DNA of 64,000 nt, taken from positions 1 to 64,000 of the forward strand of contig CACZYP010000015.1 of the NCBI GenBank assembly GCA_902785425.1. Reading direction: 5' to 3'. How positions within the stretch are numbered: the first letter of the stretch is position 1; each line of letters begins with the position of its first letter. Shown here piece by piece: positions 32,275 through 39,972 of the stretch. The position numbers were made by a program, and so were the translations under genes. Under the pieces are notes generated by a model that made no database searches, had not been told where the DNA came from, and saw only the letters and a list, made by a program, of their open reading frames with translations. Source of the stretch: an uncultured Ruminococcus sp. (GTDB taxonomy: Bacteria; Bacillota; Clostridia; Oscillospirales; Acutalibacteraceae).

Positions 32275-32469
32275 TTAATTTTTATTCGTATTTTCGGGTT
32301 TAACCGCAGCAATTATCAAGCCTATTACTCCCAGAAAAAAGCCAACCCAAAACCAACCTGAAAACGGCTTTGCCTCGTAACCTTTTGCTCTAACAATACC
32401 GATGCAAATTGCACCAAAAATCAATCCTCCAACAATTGCACTTATACAATAAATAATAGTATATGAGTT
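32275..32469 (-). CDS. Small two-helix membrane protein, start codon unclear
   Basis: A frame too short for routine ORF calls encodes two hydrophobic helices around a polar loop: YCISAIVGGLIFGAICIGIV, then RAKGYEAKPFSGW, then FWVGFFLGVIGLIIAAVKPE, ending NTNKN. The pattern matches a common clostridial family of small membrane proteins with a GYEGGFWWG-type loop. The frame opens after a TAG at 32475-32473 that is part of a TAGGAG ribosome site, but no ATG, GTG or TTG follows it; an ATT start or a lost start codon are both possible. Confidence 0.5.
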   Translation of the reverse strand, partial: NSYTIIYCISAIVGGLIFGAICIGIVRAKGYEAKPFSGWFWVGFFLGVIGLIIAAVKPENTNKN

Positions 32470-32508
32470 CTCCTATTTTCACCTCACTTTACTGTAAATT
32501 ATGATATT

Positions 32509-32559
32509 ATGCATTCAAATAAATGCTTTATACACGTTTTAGCATTCGTTTGAATGCAT
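32509..32559. promoter_or_regulatory. Long inverted-repeat operator upstream of the XRE gene
   Basis: ATGCATTCAAA (32509-32519) and TTTGAATGCAT (32549-32559) are perfect 11-bp arms, with an inner AAATGCT/AGCATT pair. It is a strong candidate site for the XRE protein encoded 79 bp downstream. Confidence 0.7.
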
Positions 32560-32637
32560 ATCAATAGTTTTTGTTTAAATATAGTAAAATTTTAAGAAAG
32601 GGGAATCCTAAATCAAACGATAAAAGGAAGTGCAACA

Positions 32638-32841
32638 ATGTATCTGCGGCGACTGCGAGATCTACGTGAGGATAATGATTTAAAACAGGAATATGTGGCA
32701 AATGTATTAAAGATCACACGTCAGCAGTACCAGCTTTATGAAAGCGGAAAAAGAAGCCTTCCGATAGAGAAGCTTGTTGAAATATGCAAGCTGTATAATG
32801 TGTCTGCTGATTATATTTTGGAACTGTCAGATAAAACATAA
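32638..32841 (+). CDS. XRE-family helix-turn-helix regulator
   Basis: The 67-residue protein is a single Cro/CI-type DNA-binding domain: LRDLREDNDLKQEYVANVL, TRQQYQLYESGKRSLPIEKL and YNVSADYILELSDK. ATG 32638 has an AAGGAAG site. The upstream inverted repeat suggests self-control. No effector domain is present; it may also act on the small membrane gene read in the other direction. Confidence 0.9.
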   Translation: MYLRRLRDLREDNDLKQEYVANVLKITRQQYQLYESGKRSLPIEKLVEICKLYNVSADYILELSDKT

Positions 32842-32916
32842 AATCACACATACATTTAAATTTTTGCAGGGAATATTCTTAAACCTTATTCTTATTTAAT
32901 TTTTTTGAAAATAATG

Positions 32917-32945
32917 CTTGACAAATCCCATTTCTGCTGATATAA
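32917..32945 (+). promoter_or_regulatory. tRNA-Trp promoter
   Basis: TTGACA, a 17-bp spacer and TATAAT match the consensus exactly, 25 bp before the tRNA. Confidence 0.9.
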
Positions 32946-32969
32946 TGATAGAGCATTCAAAAAAGACAT

Positions 32970-33045
32970 AGGGGTATAGCTCAGTTGGTAGAGCAGTGGT
33001 CTCCAAAACCACGTGCCGAGGGTTCGAGTCCTTCTGCCCCTGCCA
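32970..33045 (+). tRNA. tRNA-Trp (anticodon CCA)
   Basis: The 76-nt cloverleaf has acceptor arms AGGGGTA/TGCCCCT, D-arm GCTC/GAGC, anticodon stem GTGGT/ACCAC with CCA at 33003-33005, and T-arm GAGGG-TTCGAGT-CCTTC. CCA is genomically encoded (33043-33045). Confidence 0.97.
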
Positions 33046-33402
33046 GATAGATTCCGGAATCAGATGAGGTTCCGGAATTTTTTATTTTTCTGATATAACG
33101 GACTCGAACCCGTGAGGGCGTGAGCGTTAAAAAAATGCTCCGGGGGAGCATTTTTAGCGAGCGGTGAGGCGGCAGCCGAACGGTCAAGCGCAAAGCACTT
33201 GGTCGAGTCCTTCTGCCCCTGCCAAATAAAATCCGGAATCAGATGAGGTTCCGGAATTTTTTATTTTTCTGATATAACGGACTCGAACCCGTGAGGGTGT
33301 GAGCGTCAAAAAATGCTCCGGGGGAGCATTTTTAGCGAGCGGTAAGGCGGCAGCCGAACGGTCAAGCGCAAAGCGCTTGGTCGAGTCCTTCTGCCCCTGT
33401 CA
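33026..33402 (+). repeat. Tandem array seeded by the 3' end of tRNA-Trp
   Basis: The tRNA tail GAGTCCTTCTGCCCCTGCCA at 33026 recurs at 33205 and, with one change, at 33383, giving two full ~179-bp units and a terminal partial. Each unit carries the terminator TTCCGGAA...TTCCGGAA, an inverted copy of the T-arm (GGACTCGAACCC at 33100 and about 33279), an AAATGCTCC/GGAGCATTT hairpin and CAAGCGC-AAA-GCGCTTG. The gap 32842-33540 holds nothing else but the tRNA and a MITE. Confidence 0.85.
33051..33087 (+). terminator. tRNA-Trp terminator
   Basis: ATTCCGGAA and TTCCGGAAT form the stem, followed by TTTTTTATTTTT; a copy occurs in the next repeat unit. Confidence 0.8.
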
Positions 33403-33406
33403 GAAC

Positions 33407-33436
33407 AAAAAACTGTCACGAAAGTGGCAGTTTTTT
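33407..33436 (+). terminator. Terminator at the end of the tRNA-tail array
   Basis: AAAAAACTGTCAC-GAAA-GTGGCAGTTTTTT. Probably the original tRNA-Trp terminator, displaced by the tandem units. Confidence 0.8.
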
Positions 33437-33455
33437 GTTTTGTATTATTCATTTT

Positions 33456-33529
33456 TTAAGGAAGCACTGATTAAATCGAGCGCCCATATTGCTCAGTCCG
33501 CAGGACGTGATTTATTCAGTGGTTCCTTA
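33456..33529 (-). mobile_element. MITE copy a (internally deleted, 74 bp)
   Basis: TTAAGGAAGCACTGATTAAAT at the left and ATTTATTCAGTGGTTCCTTA at the right are the terminal inverted repeats shared with the copies at 45120, 50884 and 62657. The interior is reduced to about 35 bp. Confidence 0.8.
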
Positions 33530-33540
33530 GTATTCCAAAA

Positions 33541-34020
33541 TCACATTGTTTCCAGATCGACCCAATCTTCTTCACAGTTTTGACAATTATTACACTTCAA
33601 AGAAATCTGAATCCATTCAAATCCATTGACCCAATCATTCATAGAAAAAGAATCATCATGGGATACGCACTCATCGTAGAAATCCTGTTTGCCCTGAGAA
33701 CTAATTGTGGTTACTACATGGTAAAGTGATGAATTGCATTTAGAACAAACAACCTTATTAAACGGTTTGTTACGATCAATATAATCCGTTTTACATACAA
33801 ATCCATCCCAACCATCTTTTCCTGCATCAAACAGGATTATTTCTTTGCTGCACTCACTGCAGATCAACTTAACAAACTGTCTTTCGTTGCTTTCGTATAC
33901 TTCAAACAATTCATTTCCGCATTCACATTTTATTGTTCCTGTAACCTGATATTCTGTGTTATCATCACCTATCGGGAATAAAAAGCCAGCAAGACGAGCA
34001 GGTATCGGTAATTCAGACAT
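33541..34020 (-). CDS. Zinc-ribbon protein of unknown function
   Basis: The 159-residue protein carries four cysteine pairs: CECG at about 32, CSEC at 53, CSKC at 91 and CNNCQNC at 143, consistent with two zinc sites of rubredoxin or ribbon type. It is otherwise acidic and soluble, with no signal peptide. ATG 34020 has AAAGGAG upstream. I do not recognise the family; an immunity or regulatory protein is possible. It is next to another orphan gene on the same strand with a 116-bp gap. Confidence 0.65.
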   Translation of the reverse strand: MSELPIPARLAGFLFPIGDDNTEYQVTGTIKCECGNELFEVYESNERQFVKLICSECSKEIILFDAGKDGWDGFVCKTDYIDRNKPFNKVVCSKCNSSLYHVVTTISSQGKQDFYDECVSHDDSFSMNDWVNGFEWIQISLKCNNCQNCEEDWVDLETM

Positions 34021-34136
34021 TTCACATTCTCCTTTGTTTCATACAAAATATTTTTATAGCAATACCGCATAGATAGTTCGGTGCTAAACAAAACGTACAA
34101 TGCGGTACTGCAAGCGGTCATTTTGACGGTGTTGCC

Positions 34137-34841
34137 TTAATATAACTCAACTAATTGCTTATAAGTATAATCATATTCTCTGACAAACAAATCCTCTGTC
34201 AGATGATCGGTATTGACCATATAAATGCGAACTTCGCAACATATATGGACACCTGTATGAATATCTAAACTGCGATAATTGAATCTTATCTCTCCGGACT
34301 GTCCGTCGGATAAAACAAATGCAGTTTCATTCAATGTATTGAACTGCTTATAAAATTCGGAAGCAGGATCATTCACATCTTCGTTTCCGCCTCGTCTGAA
34401 AGGCTTCATAAATAAAGAGCCTTGACTAAACCACTTTATTCTGTAAGCATTGCTTTCTTTCTGTATTCTTATGCAAGGTATTATATTCTTGTTTATCTCT
34501 TCAACCGTATAAAACAAGCCGTCCCACCGCTTCGTGCGATCGGCTGCTTCGTCTGTTTTATCAAACACCGTTCCTTTTAAAAAATCATCACCGGGATTTG
34601 TATTATGTCGTTTTCGGCTTCTTCGATACAAATTTTGACTTTTATAATAGTCATACCAAAAATCTCTTTCTGATCGAGAAAAATAATACGAACCCTTGCA
34701 TGTTAAAAAGATCTCTTTTTGATCTTGCTGATTATCAATTCTTATCAGCGAAGGAAAGAAAAGATCGTTCCTTTTTTTACTGTCTTCCGGATTTCTGCTT
34801 TCCTTTGACCATAAAATTTTTATCTGCTGTACAGCAAGCAC
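34137..34841 (-). CDS. Hypothetical soluble protein (234 aa)
   Basis: I do not recognise this protein. It is strand-rich with many aromatic residues (FYTVEEINKNIIPCIRI, YRIKWFSQGSLFM, IHTGVHICCEVRIYMV), which suggests a beta-barrel or sandwich. There is no signal peptide, membrane helix or clear catalytic motif. The start is GTG 34841, with AAGGTG about 8 bp upstream. It is monocistronic or loosely coupled to the zinc-ribbon gene. Confidence 0.6.
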   Translation of the reverse strand: MLAVQQIKILWSKESRNPEDSKKRNDLFFPSLIRIDNQQDQKEIFLTCKGSYYFSRSERDFWYDYYKSQNLYRRSRKRHNTNPGDDFLKGTVFDKTDEAADRTKRWDGLFYTVEEINKNIIPCIRIQKESNAYRIKWFSQGSLFMKPFRRGGNEDVNDPASEFYKQFNTLNETAFVLSDGQSGEIRFNYRSLDIHTGVHICCEVRIYMVNTDHLTEDLFVREYDYTYKQLVELY

Positions 34842-34993
34842 TACATATCACCTTCGTTCTGTGCTCCGTTTTATTATATCACATCAAATAAACAGACGCA
34901 ATAAAGATTCTTCCCGAATAGCTCTCTTCCCCTTGCACATAAAACCAAAATATGATACAATTAATAAAAATAAAATATAAAGGAGGTGTACAC

Positions 34994-35431
34994 ATGAAAA
35001 ACGTTGAGATCTTCACCGACGGGGCCTGCAAGGGCAATCCCGGACCGGGCGGCTGGGGCGCTATTCTCCGCTACGGTGCTGCCGAAAAAGAACTGAGCGG
35101 CGGTGCGCCCGACACTACAAACAATAAAATGGAGCTGAGCGCAGTTATCGAGGCTCTTAAATGCCTGAAAGAACCTTGCCGTGTGATGCTTTACAGCGAT
35201 TCGACATATGTGTGCAACTCCATAAACGAAGGCTGGATCAAAAACTGGTTGGCAAAAAATTGGGTGAACCGAGGCAAACCTGTTCCGAACGCCGATCTCT
35301 GGAAGCAGCTTCTTCCGCTGCTCGATAAGCACGAGGTCACGTTCAACTGGGTAAGAGGCCATAACGGGCACCCCGAAAATGAACGCTGCGACCGCCTTGC
35401 CGTTGCAGCCGCCGAGAAATACAGAAAGTAA
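34994..35431 (+). CDS. rnhA: Ribonuclease HI
   Basis: The 145-residue enzyme degrades the RNA strand of RNA-DNA hybrids. It has [17 protein letters not shown] with the first catalytic Asp, the [13 protein letters not shown] helix with the Glu, the LYSDSTYV strand with the second Asp, and [17 protein letters not shown] with the loop His and last Asp. ATG 34994 follows AAAGGAGG; an upstream in-frame ATG at 34952 lacks such a site. The next gene starts at the base after its stop, so the two are read as one unit. Confidence 0.96.
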   Translation: MKNVEIFTDGACKGNPGPGGWGAILRYGAAEKELSGGAPDTTNNKMELSAVIEALKCLKEPCRVMLYSDSTYVCNSINEGWIKNWLAKNWVNRGKPVPNADLWKQLLPLLDKHEVTFNWVRGHNGHPENERCDRLAVAAAEKYRK

Positions 35432-36718
35432 ATGAAAGCACGGCCGCTTGTTTCCGCACTGCTTGCTTTCTTGATAATGCTGACGCTTTTTCTTTCCGCT
35501 TTCGCCGAAACTCGCCTGTCTTTTTCATCGGGCGGCGAGATAGTCGGCGTATTTCCTCTGCAGGACGAATATTTCGGCATACTCGGCATTGAAAACAATA
35601 CATACACTATCACGATCCTTGACGAATCAGGTCACATCAGCTGCATAAATACAAATATCGACAGTTACGACGCATCATACTCGTGCTTCGGCGGCTCGTT
35701 TTATTTCTACGAGAGCCTTTGCGAAGCCCATGATGCGCCTTTTTATTTTGTATCCGTAAGCGAATTTCGTTTCGGAGAAGATCTTCCTCGCAAAAAGGTG
35801 ATAAACAACGCCGAATTTCGTGGCGAAACTCCGTGCGCCTTTGACGGAAACTGCTATTACATAACAAATGTCACAAAGCTGAATATCTACAACTCACGAA
35901 TGCAGCCGATATCGGAATGCCGTCTTGACTCTCCGTGCAGCCGCATTTTAGCTCGCCCTGACGGCGGCGTTTACTGCCTGTGCTCCGGAAATACCGTTTA
36001 TGTGGACGAATACGGCGATATGACGGAGCTTCCGTTTCACACCGACGAGCTTTACATCGCAGGCGACAAGATATTTGCAAACGGCACTTTCTACGATAAA
36101 TACGGTCATACCGTCTGCGATGTTCACGACCCGTCAAACGGTGCGGCAGCTTTCGGCAGCACGTATATCGGCGTCAGAAACGGCAGGCTTACCAGGGTGT
36201 TTGACGGCACAGAAACGGAAGGCTTTGAAATTTCGGGCGATCCTTTCATTACGTGCAGCACAGACACGGCGGTTTGCTTTACGCAAAACGACGGCTTTAT
36301 CGAAGCTGTTTTCTTCACTCCCGATGACTTCAAGGAAAAGTCATCCGAATCTCCTGCCGACACTACAAACTACCCTACCGATAGAATGCTGATAGTTGAA
36401 CAGGGCATGACGGCACATCGTCTGCGCACGGAGAAGTATCCGAACGCAGAATTTACGAAAAATGGTGAACCATACTCCGGCAAGCTCGGAACGGGTATTA
36501 TTATGACGTTGGAAAACACAGATTATATCATCATTGTAAAAGGCGATATAACGGGCAACGGCAATATAAACAACAGCGACCTGGAAGCTGCCGAAAATGT
36601 TCTGTTCGGTAAACTCACACTTGAAGGAGCATATTTCACGGCTGCGGATATGAACAACGACGATATTATTGATCTTAAAGATGTTTATCGGATATATAAA
36701 ATCACGCTGAAAAATTGA
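35432..36718 (+). CDS. Secreted dockerin-containing protein
   Basis: The 428-residue protein opens with a signal peptide (MKARPLVSALLAFLIMLTLF to AFA, residues 1-25). Residues 30-290 look like repeated beta strands of a propeller. The last 60 residues are a type I dockerin with two calcium loops, DITGNGNINNSDLEAAENVL and DMNNDDIIDLKDVYRIYK. It should be exported and docked to a cohesin scaffold. The start immediately follows the rnhA stop without its own good ribosome site, so it is translated by coupling. No catalytic domain is recognised. Confidence 0.82.
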   Translation: MKARPLVSALLAFLIMLTLFLSAFAETRLSFSSGGEIVGVFPLQDEYFGILGIENNTYTITILDESGHISCINTNIDSYDASYSCFGGSFYFYESLCEAHDAPFYFVSVSEFRFGEDLPRKKVINNAEFRGETPCAFDGNCYYITNVTKLNIYNSRMQPISECRLDSPCSRILARPDGGVYCLCSGNTVYVDEYGDMTELPFHTDELYIAGDKIFANGTFYDKYGHTVCDVHDPSNGAAAFGSTYIGVRNGRLTRVFDGTETEGFEISGDPFITCSTDTAVCFTQNDGFIEAVFFTPDDFKEKSSESPADTTNYPTDRMLIVEQGMTAHRLRTEKYPNAEFTKNGEPYSGKLGTGIIMTLENTDYIIIVKGDITGNGNINNSDLEAAENVLFGKLTLEGAYFTAADMNNDDIIDLKDVYRIYKITLKN

Positions 36719-36840
36719 ACTAAAATATTCCACAAAAACCAATTAATATTTCTCTTTTTTCTTTACAACAAATAATTGCTTGTGGTATAATTAGATCGAG
36801 CTTACAATTATGGAAGTTTCAGTCTGTAAAAAAGTAAAAA

Positions 36841-37205
36841 AATCGCACATCCGAAAGTTTTCGCCAAGCCTTTTTCAAAAGGCTTGCAGGGTGCAGGGAC
36901 AGCGTCCCTGCACGCCGGAGGCACGATACAGCCCTTTTAGGGGCGAATTTCAGCCGCATTAGATTTTCTCGCCGTGACACGGTGATGAAATAACTTTATC
37001 AGTTTTCCGCCCGGCACATTGGCTTCGCCTCGTGCCTGCTTTATAAGTAAAGTCGCATACATTTGGTGCTGCGCACGCTGTTATTATCGTTTTGACTTTA
37101 CTCTTCATTGTTTCGGATTACATTTCGGGGCTTCTCGCCCCGAACCCCCGCCCGCTTTTTGAAAAAAGCGGGGCAAAAACTTTCTGATGTGCGTTTCTTA
37201 AACTT
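36841..37205. repeat. Long intergenic repeat family, copy 1
   Basis: This fills most of the gap 36719-37245. Landmarks are AAGCC-TTTTTCAAAA-GGCTT, GCAGGGAC-AGC-GTCCCTGC, CCGGCACATTGGCTTCGCCT, TGCTGCGCACGC and GCTTTTTGAAAAAAGC. The last three recur in the same order at 54775-54985 with a diverged middle, and the first block recurs in part at about 39725-39765. No ORF is supported. Confidence 0.7.
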
Positions 37206-37245
37206 TATCGACAAGCTGAATCCTTTACAGAAAAGAGGATAAACC

Positions 37246-37959
37246 ATGCTGAAAATCGAACATCTTACAAAGCGCTACGGCGATAAGCTCGCTGTGGATG
37301 ATCTTAGCATTGAAATAAAAAGCGGCGAGATATACGGCTTTATCGGTCATAACGGCGCCGGAAAAACTACAACGATAAAATGCTCCTGCGGTCTTCTGGA
37401 GTTTGAATCGGGCGAAATATACGTTGACGGCATCTCCATAAAGGATGACCCTATAGAGTGCAAGCGCAGGCTTTCGTATCTGCCCGATAACCCCGATCTT
37501 TACGACTTTATGCCCGGCATTAAATATCTCAATTTCGTTGCCGATATCTACGGCATGGAGGTTGAAGAGCGTGACAAGCAGATACATAAGCTTGCCGATA
37601 TGTTCGGCATCACAAAAGACCTGGCGCAGCCGATAAACAGCTACTCTCACGGCATGAAGCAGAAGCTTGCGCTTATCTCGGCGTTCATGCACAAACCGAA
37701 GCTCGTTCTGCTTGATGAGCCGTTTGTAGGCCTTGATCCCGTTGCGGCTCACCGTATGAAAGAAGAGATGAAAGAGGCGTGCAAAGACGGCGCTGCTGTG
37801 TTCTTCTCTACTCACGTTCTTGAAGTTGCCGAAAAGCTTTGCGACAAGATCGCAATTATCAGCGGCGGCAAGCTCATAGCAAGCGGCACAACGGACGAGG
37901 TGCGGGGCAACGTTTCGCTTGAAGAGGTATTCCTCGAACTGGAGGAGAAAAATGTCTAA
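37246..37959 (+). CDS. ABC transporter ATP-binding protein
   Basis: The 237-residue ATPase has Walker A GHNGAGKTTT, a signature variant YSHGMKQKL, Walker B VLLDEPF and the H-loop STHVLEVAE. These place it with DrrA/CcmA-type exporters. It should energise the membrane protein encoded next, whose start codon overlaps its stop by 8 nt. ATG 37246 has a GAGGA site. The substrate cannot be read from the sequence. Confidence 0.95.
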   Translation: MLKIEHLTKRYGDKLAVDDLSIEIKSGEIYGFIGHNGAGKTTTIKCSCGLLEFESGEIYVDGISIKDDPIECKRRLSYLPDNPDLYDFMPGIKYLNFVADIYGMEVEERDKQIHKLADMFGITKDLAQPINSYSHGMKQKLALISAFMHKPKLVLLDEPFVGLDPVAAHRMKEEMKEACKDGAAVFFSTHVLEVAEKLCDKIAIISGGKLIASGTTDEVRGNVSLEEVFLELEEKNV

Positions 37960-39655
37960 CACTGTATCAGAGCTTGTTAAAATAAAAATAACCGGCGATA
38001 TATCCTCTATGATAAGCTTCATGAGAGGGCGCAATGCAAAAGGACAGTCTTTCAACATCGGCACGGCATTCATACTCGCCGTTGTCGTGATAGCATTTGG
38101 CTTCATGATGGTCTTTTCCTTCGGAATATCTACGGTCGTCGGATTTCAGATGAAGGAAAAAGGCTGCGGCTGGCTCTATTTTCCTATGGCGTTCGTTGCA
38201 TCAGGTATTTTCTCATTCATTGGAACAGTCTTTGCGGCGCAGTCGTATTTGTATGAAGCAAAGGATAACGAGCTGCTTATGAGCATGCCGATAAAACCGG
38301 CTGATATTCTGCTCAGCCGCATGATAGCTCTTTATCTGCTGAACTTTATTTATGCGAATATGCTGTTCCTGCCTGTAGGCGTGGCACACGGGCTTTTATT
38401 CGGGTATTCTTTGCTGACATTCCTCGGCTTCGTTATCTCGATGTTCCTGATACCGCTGCTTGTTACGGCGCTTTCGAGTATATTCGGATATCTCTTCGGC
38501 AGGCTTATAAAGCTTATCCCAAGCAAAAATTTCCTGACAGTTGTTCTCGGTCTTTTCACGATACTTGCTTTGTCGTTCATTACACTCAACTTCGGTCATA
38601 TACTGCAAACGCTGATGAACGACATTGACAAAGTCGCCTACTGGGCTCAATCTAACTTGCATGTGCTGTACTGGTACGGTCTCGCAACGAACTGCTACTA
38701 CACTCCGGTAAACTTGAACAATTACCCCTTGACCTATAACGACATCCACTTTAACGGCAGCTACTCTCCGATAAACTTTGTGGGTATTATTCCCATAACA
38801 ACTATAACGGCAGCAGTCGTCTATGCAGTTTCGATCTTTCTTTCACGTCATTTCACCGGGATAGTAACACGCAAAACGGCGATGAAGAAAAAGAAGTACG
38901 TTCGCAAGAAGCTCAAAAAAACAAATATCCAGCTTGCACTCATCAAAAAAGAGGTCGGCTACTTCTTCAGTATGCCGGCTTACGTAATGAATGCCGGCAT
39001 GAGTACAATAATGGCTGTTCTGCTCGGCGTAGGAATACTTTTAAGAGGCAGCATCATCGTAGAATGGCTGCCGAGAATGTTCCCGGACGCTTCGACAAAT
39101 CTTATAGGCCTTGCAGTAGGTTCGTCTCTTGCACTGTCTTGTACACTCAACGATGTGACTGCTCCGACTATCTCACTTGAGGGAAAAACGATTTGGATAC
39201 TGAAATCAACGCCGCTCGGCGCTATGAAGGTATTCTTTGCAAAAGCTCTGCTGGCGCCTATAGTCTGCCTGCCCGGCGTTATATTTACGGCGTTTGCAAG
39301 CGCACTCACGCTCAAATTAAAGGCAGCAGATATCCTGTTTATTATCTTCATACCGATACTCGCCTGCCTGTTCTCGGGCTTTCTGGGCGTCTGCGTAAAT
39401 CTGAAGCTCCCACGCTTCGACTGGACAAACGAGATCACCGTTATAAAGCAAAGTCTCAGCGTTATATTCACGCTGCTGCTTTCGATGTTCTTTACAGCTA
39501 TCCCCTTTACGCTCGCAATCGTTCCGAGCGCTTACCTTGAAGATTTTTCATCGGTATGGGCATACGGCATATGCATCGTATACTTTGCGGCTCTCGTTCT
39601 GCTTGAAATATTCTTCCTGTCAACCGACGGCAAGAAGATCTGGAACGAGCTTTGA
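37952..39655 (+). CDS. ABC-2-type exporter membrane protein
   Basis: The 567-residue protein has about 12 hydrophobic segments in two blocks (about residues 25-290 and 330-560) linked by a basic stretch (RKTAMKKKKYVRKKLKK). That doubling resembles the large clostridial ABC exporter permeases, and LLMSMPIKPADILLSR is a typical coupling segment. ATG 37952 overlaps the ATPase stop. It forms a two-gene exporter with the upstream ATPase and is followed by 300 bp without a gene. Confidence 0.88.
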   Translation: MSNTVSELVKIKITGDISSMISFMRGRNAKGQSFNIGTAFILAVVVIAFGFMMVFSFGISTVVGFQMKEKGCGWLYFPMAFVASGIFSFIGTVFAAQSYLYEAKDNELLMSMPIKPADILLSRMIALYLLNFIYANMLFLPVGVAHGLLFGYSLLTFLGFVISMFLIPLLVTALSSIFGYLFGRLIKLIPSKNFLTVVLGLFTILALSFITLNFGHILQTLMNDIDKVAYWAQSNLHVLYWYGLATNCYYTPVNLNNYPLTYNDIHFNGSYSPINFVGIIPITTITAAVVYAVSIFLSRHFTGIVTRKTAMKKKKYVRKKLKKTNIQLALIKKEVGYFFSMPAYVMNAGMSTIMAVLLGVGILLRGSIIVEWLPRMFPDASTNLIGLAVGSSLALSCTLNDVTAPTISLEGKTIWILKSTPLGAMKVFFAKALLAPIVCLPGVIFTAFASALTLKLKAADILFIIFIPILACLFSGFLGVCVNLKLPRFDWTNEITVIKQSLSVIFTLLLSMFFTAIPFTLAIVPSAYLEDFSSVWAYGICIVYFAALVLLEIFFLSTDGKKIWNEL

Positions 39656-39904
39656 CAGATAAATAATTATTTTCAAGCGGCACGGCTTTGGCTGTGCCGC
39701 TTTGCTTGCCGATAAAGCAAAGAAATACACAGCCGGAAGTTTTAGCCAAGCCTTTTCAACGGCATTACAACTATATTTGTCTTTTAAAACTACTTTTTCT
39801 TTATTAAATGGACAAAAATTGACATGGTAAATCATTTAATTCTCTATCAGAATTAAAAACACGCTTCTTGTTAGTATAATACATAAGGATTACTATGATT
39901 GGGT

Positions 39905-39972
39905 GAATATACCCGTGACCTCTCCGCCGGTTTCCGTGCGGAATTACTATGCTTTTGGGGGCTCGGTTTTTA
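39905..39972 (+). promoter_or_regulatory. Structured leader upstream of the activase gene
   Basis: GGGT-GAATAT-ACCC and CCGC-CGGTTTCCGT-GCGG are two stem-loops followed by a GGGGG run just before the ATG. A TTAGTATAAT extended -10 lies about 30 bp upstream. It may be a cis-regulatory RNA; I cannot match it to a known riboswitch. Confidence 0.35.

Noticed and set aside
33020..33402. Regularly spaced repeats that might be a CRISPR array
   Set aside because: The unit is ~179 bp, the intervening sequence is itself repeated, and the repeat is the tRNA-Trp 3' end.
37225..38106. Minus-strand frame opposite the ABC transporter genes
   Set aside because: The ATPase motifs on the plus strand are decisive.
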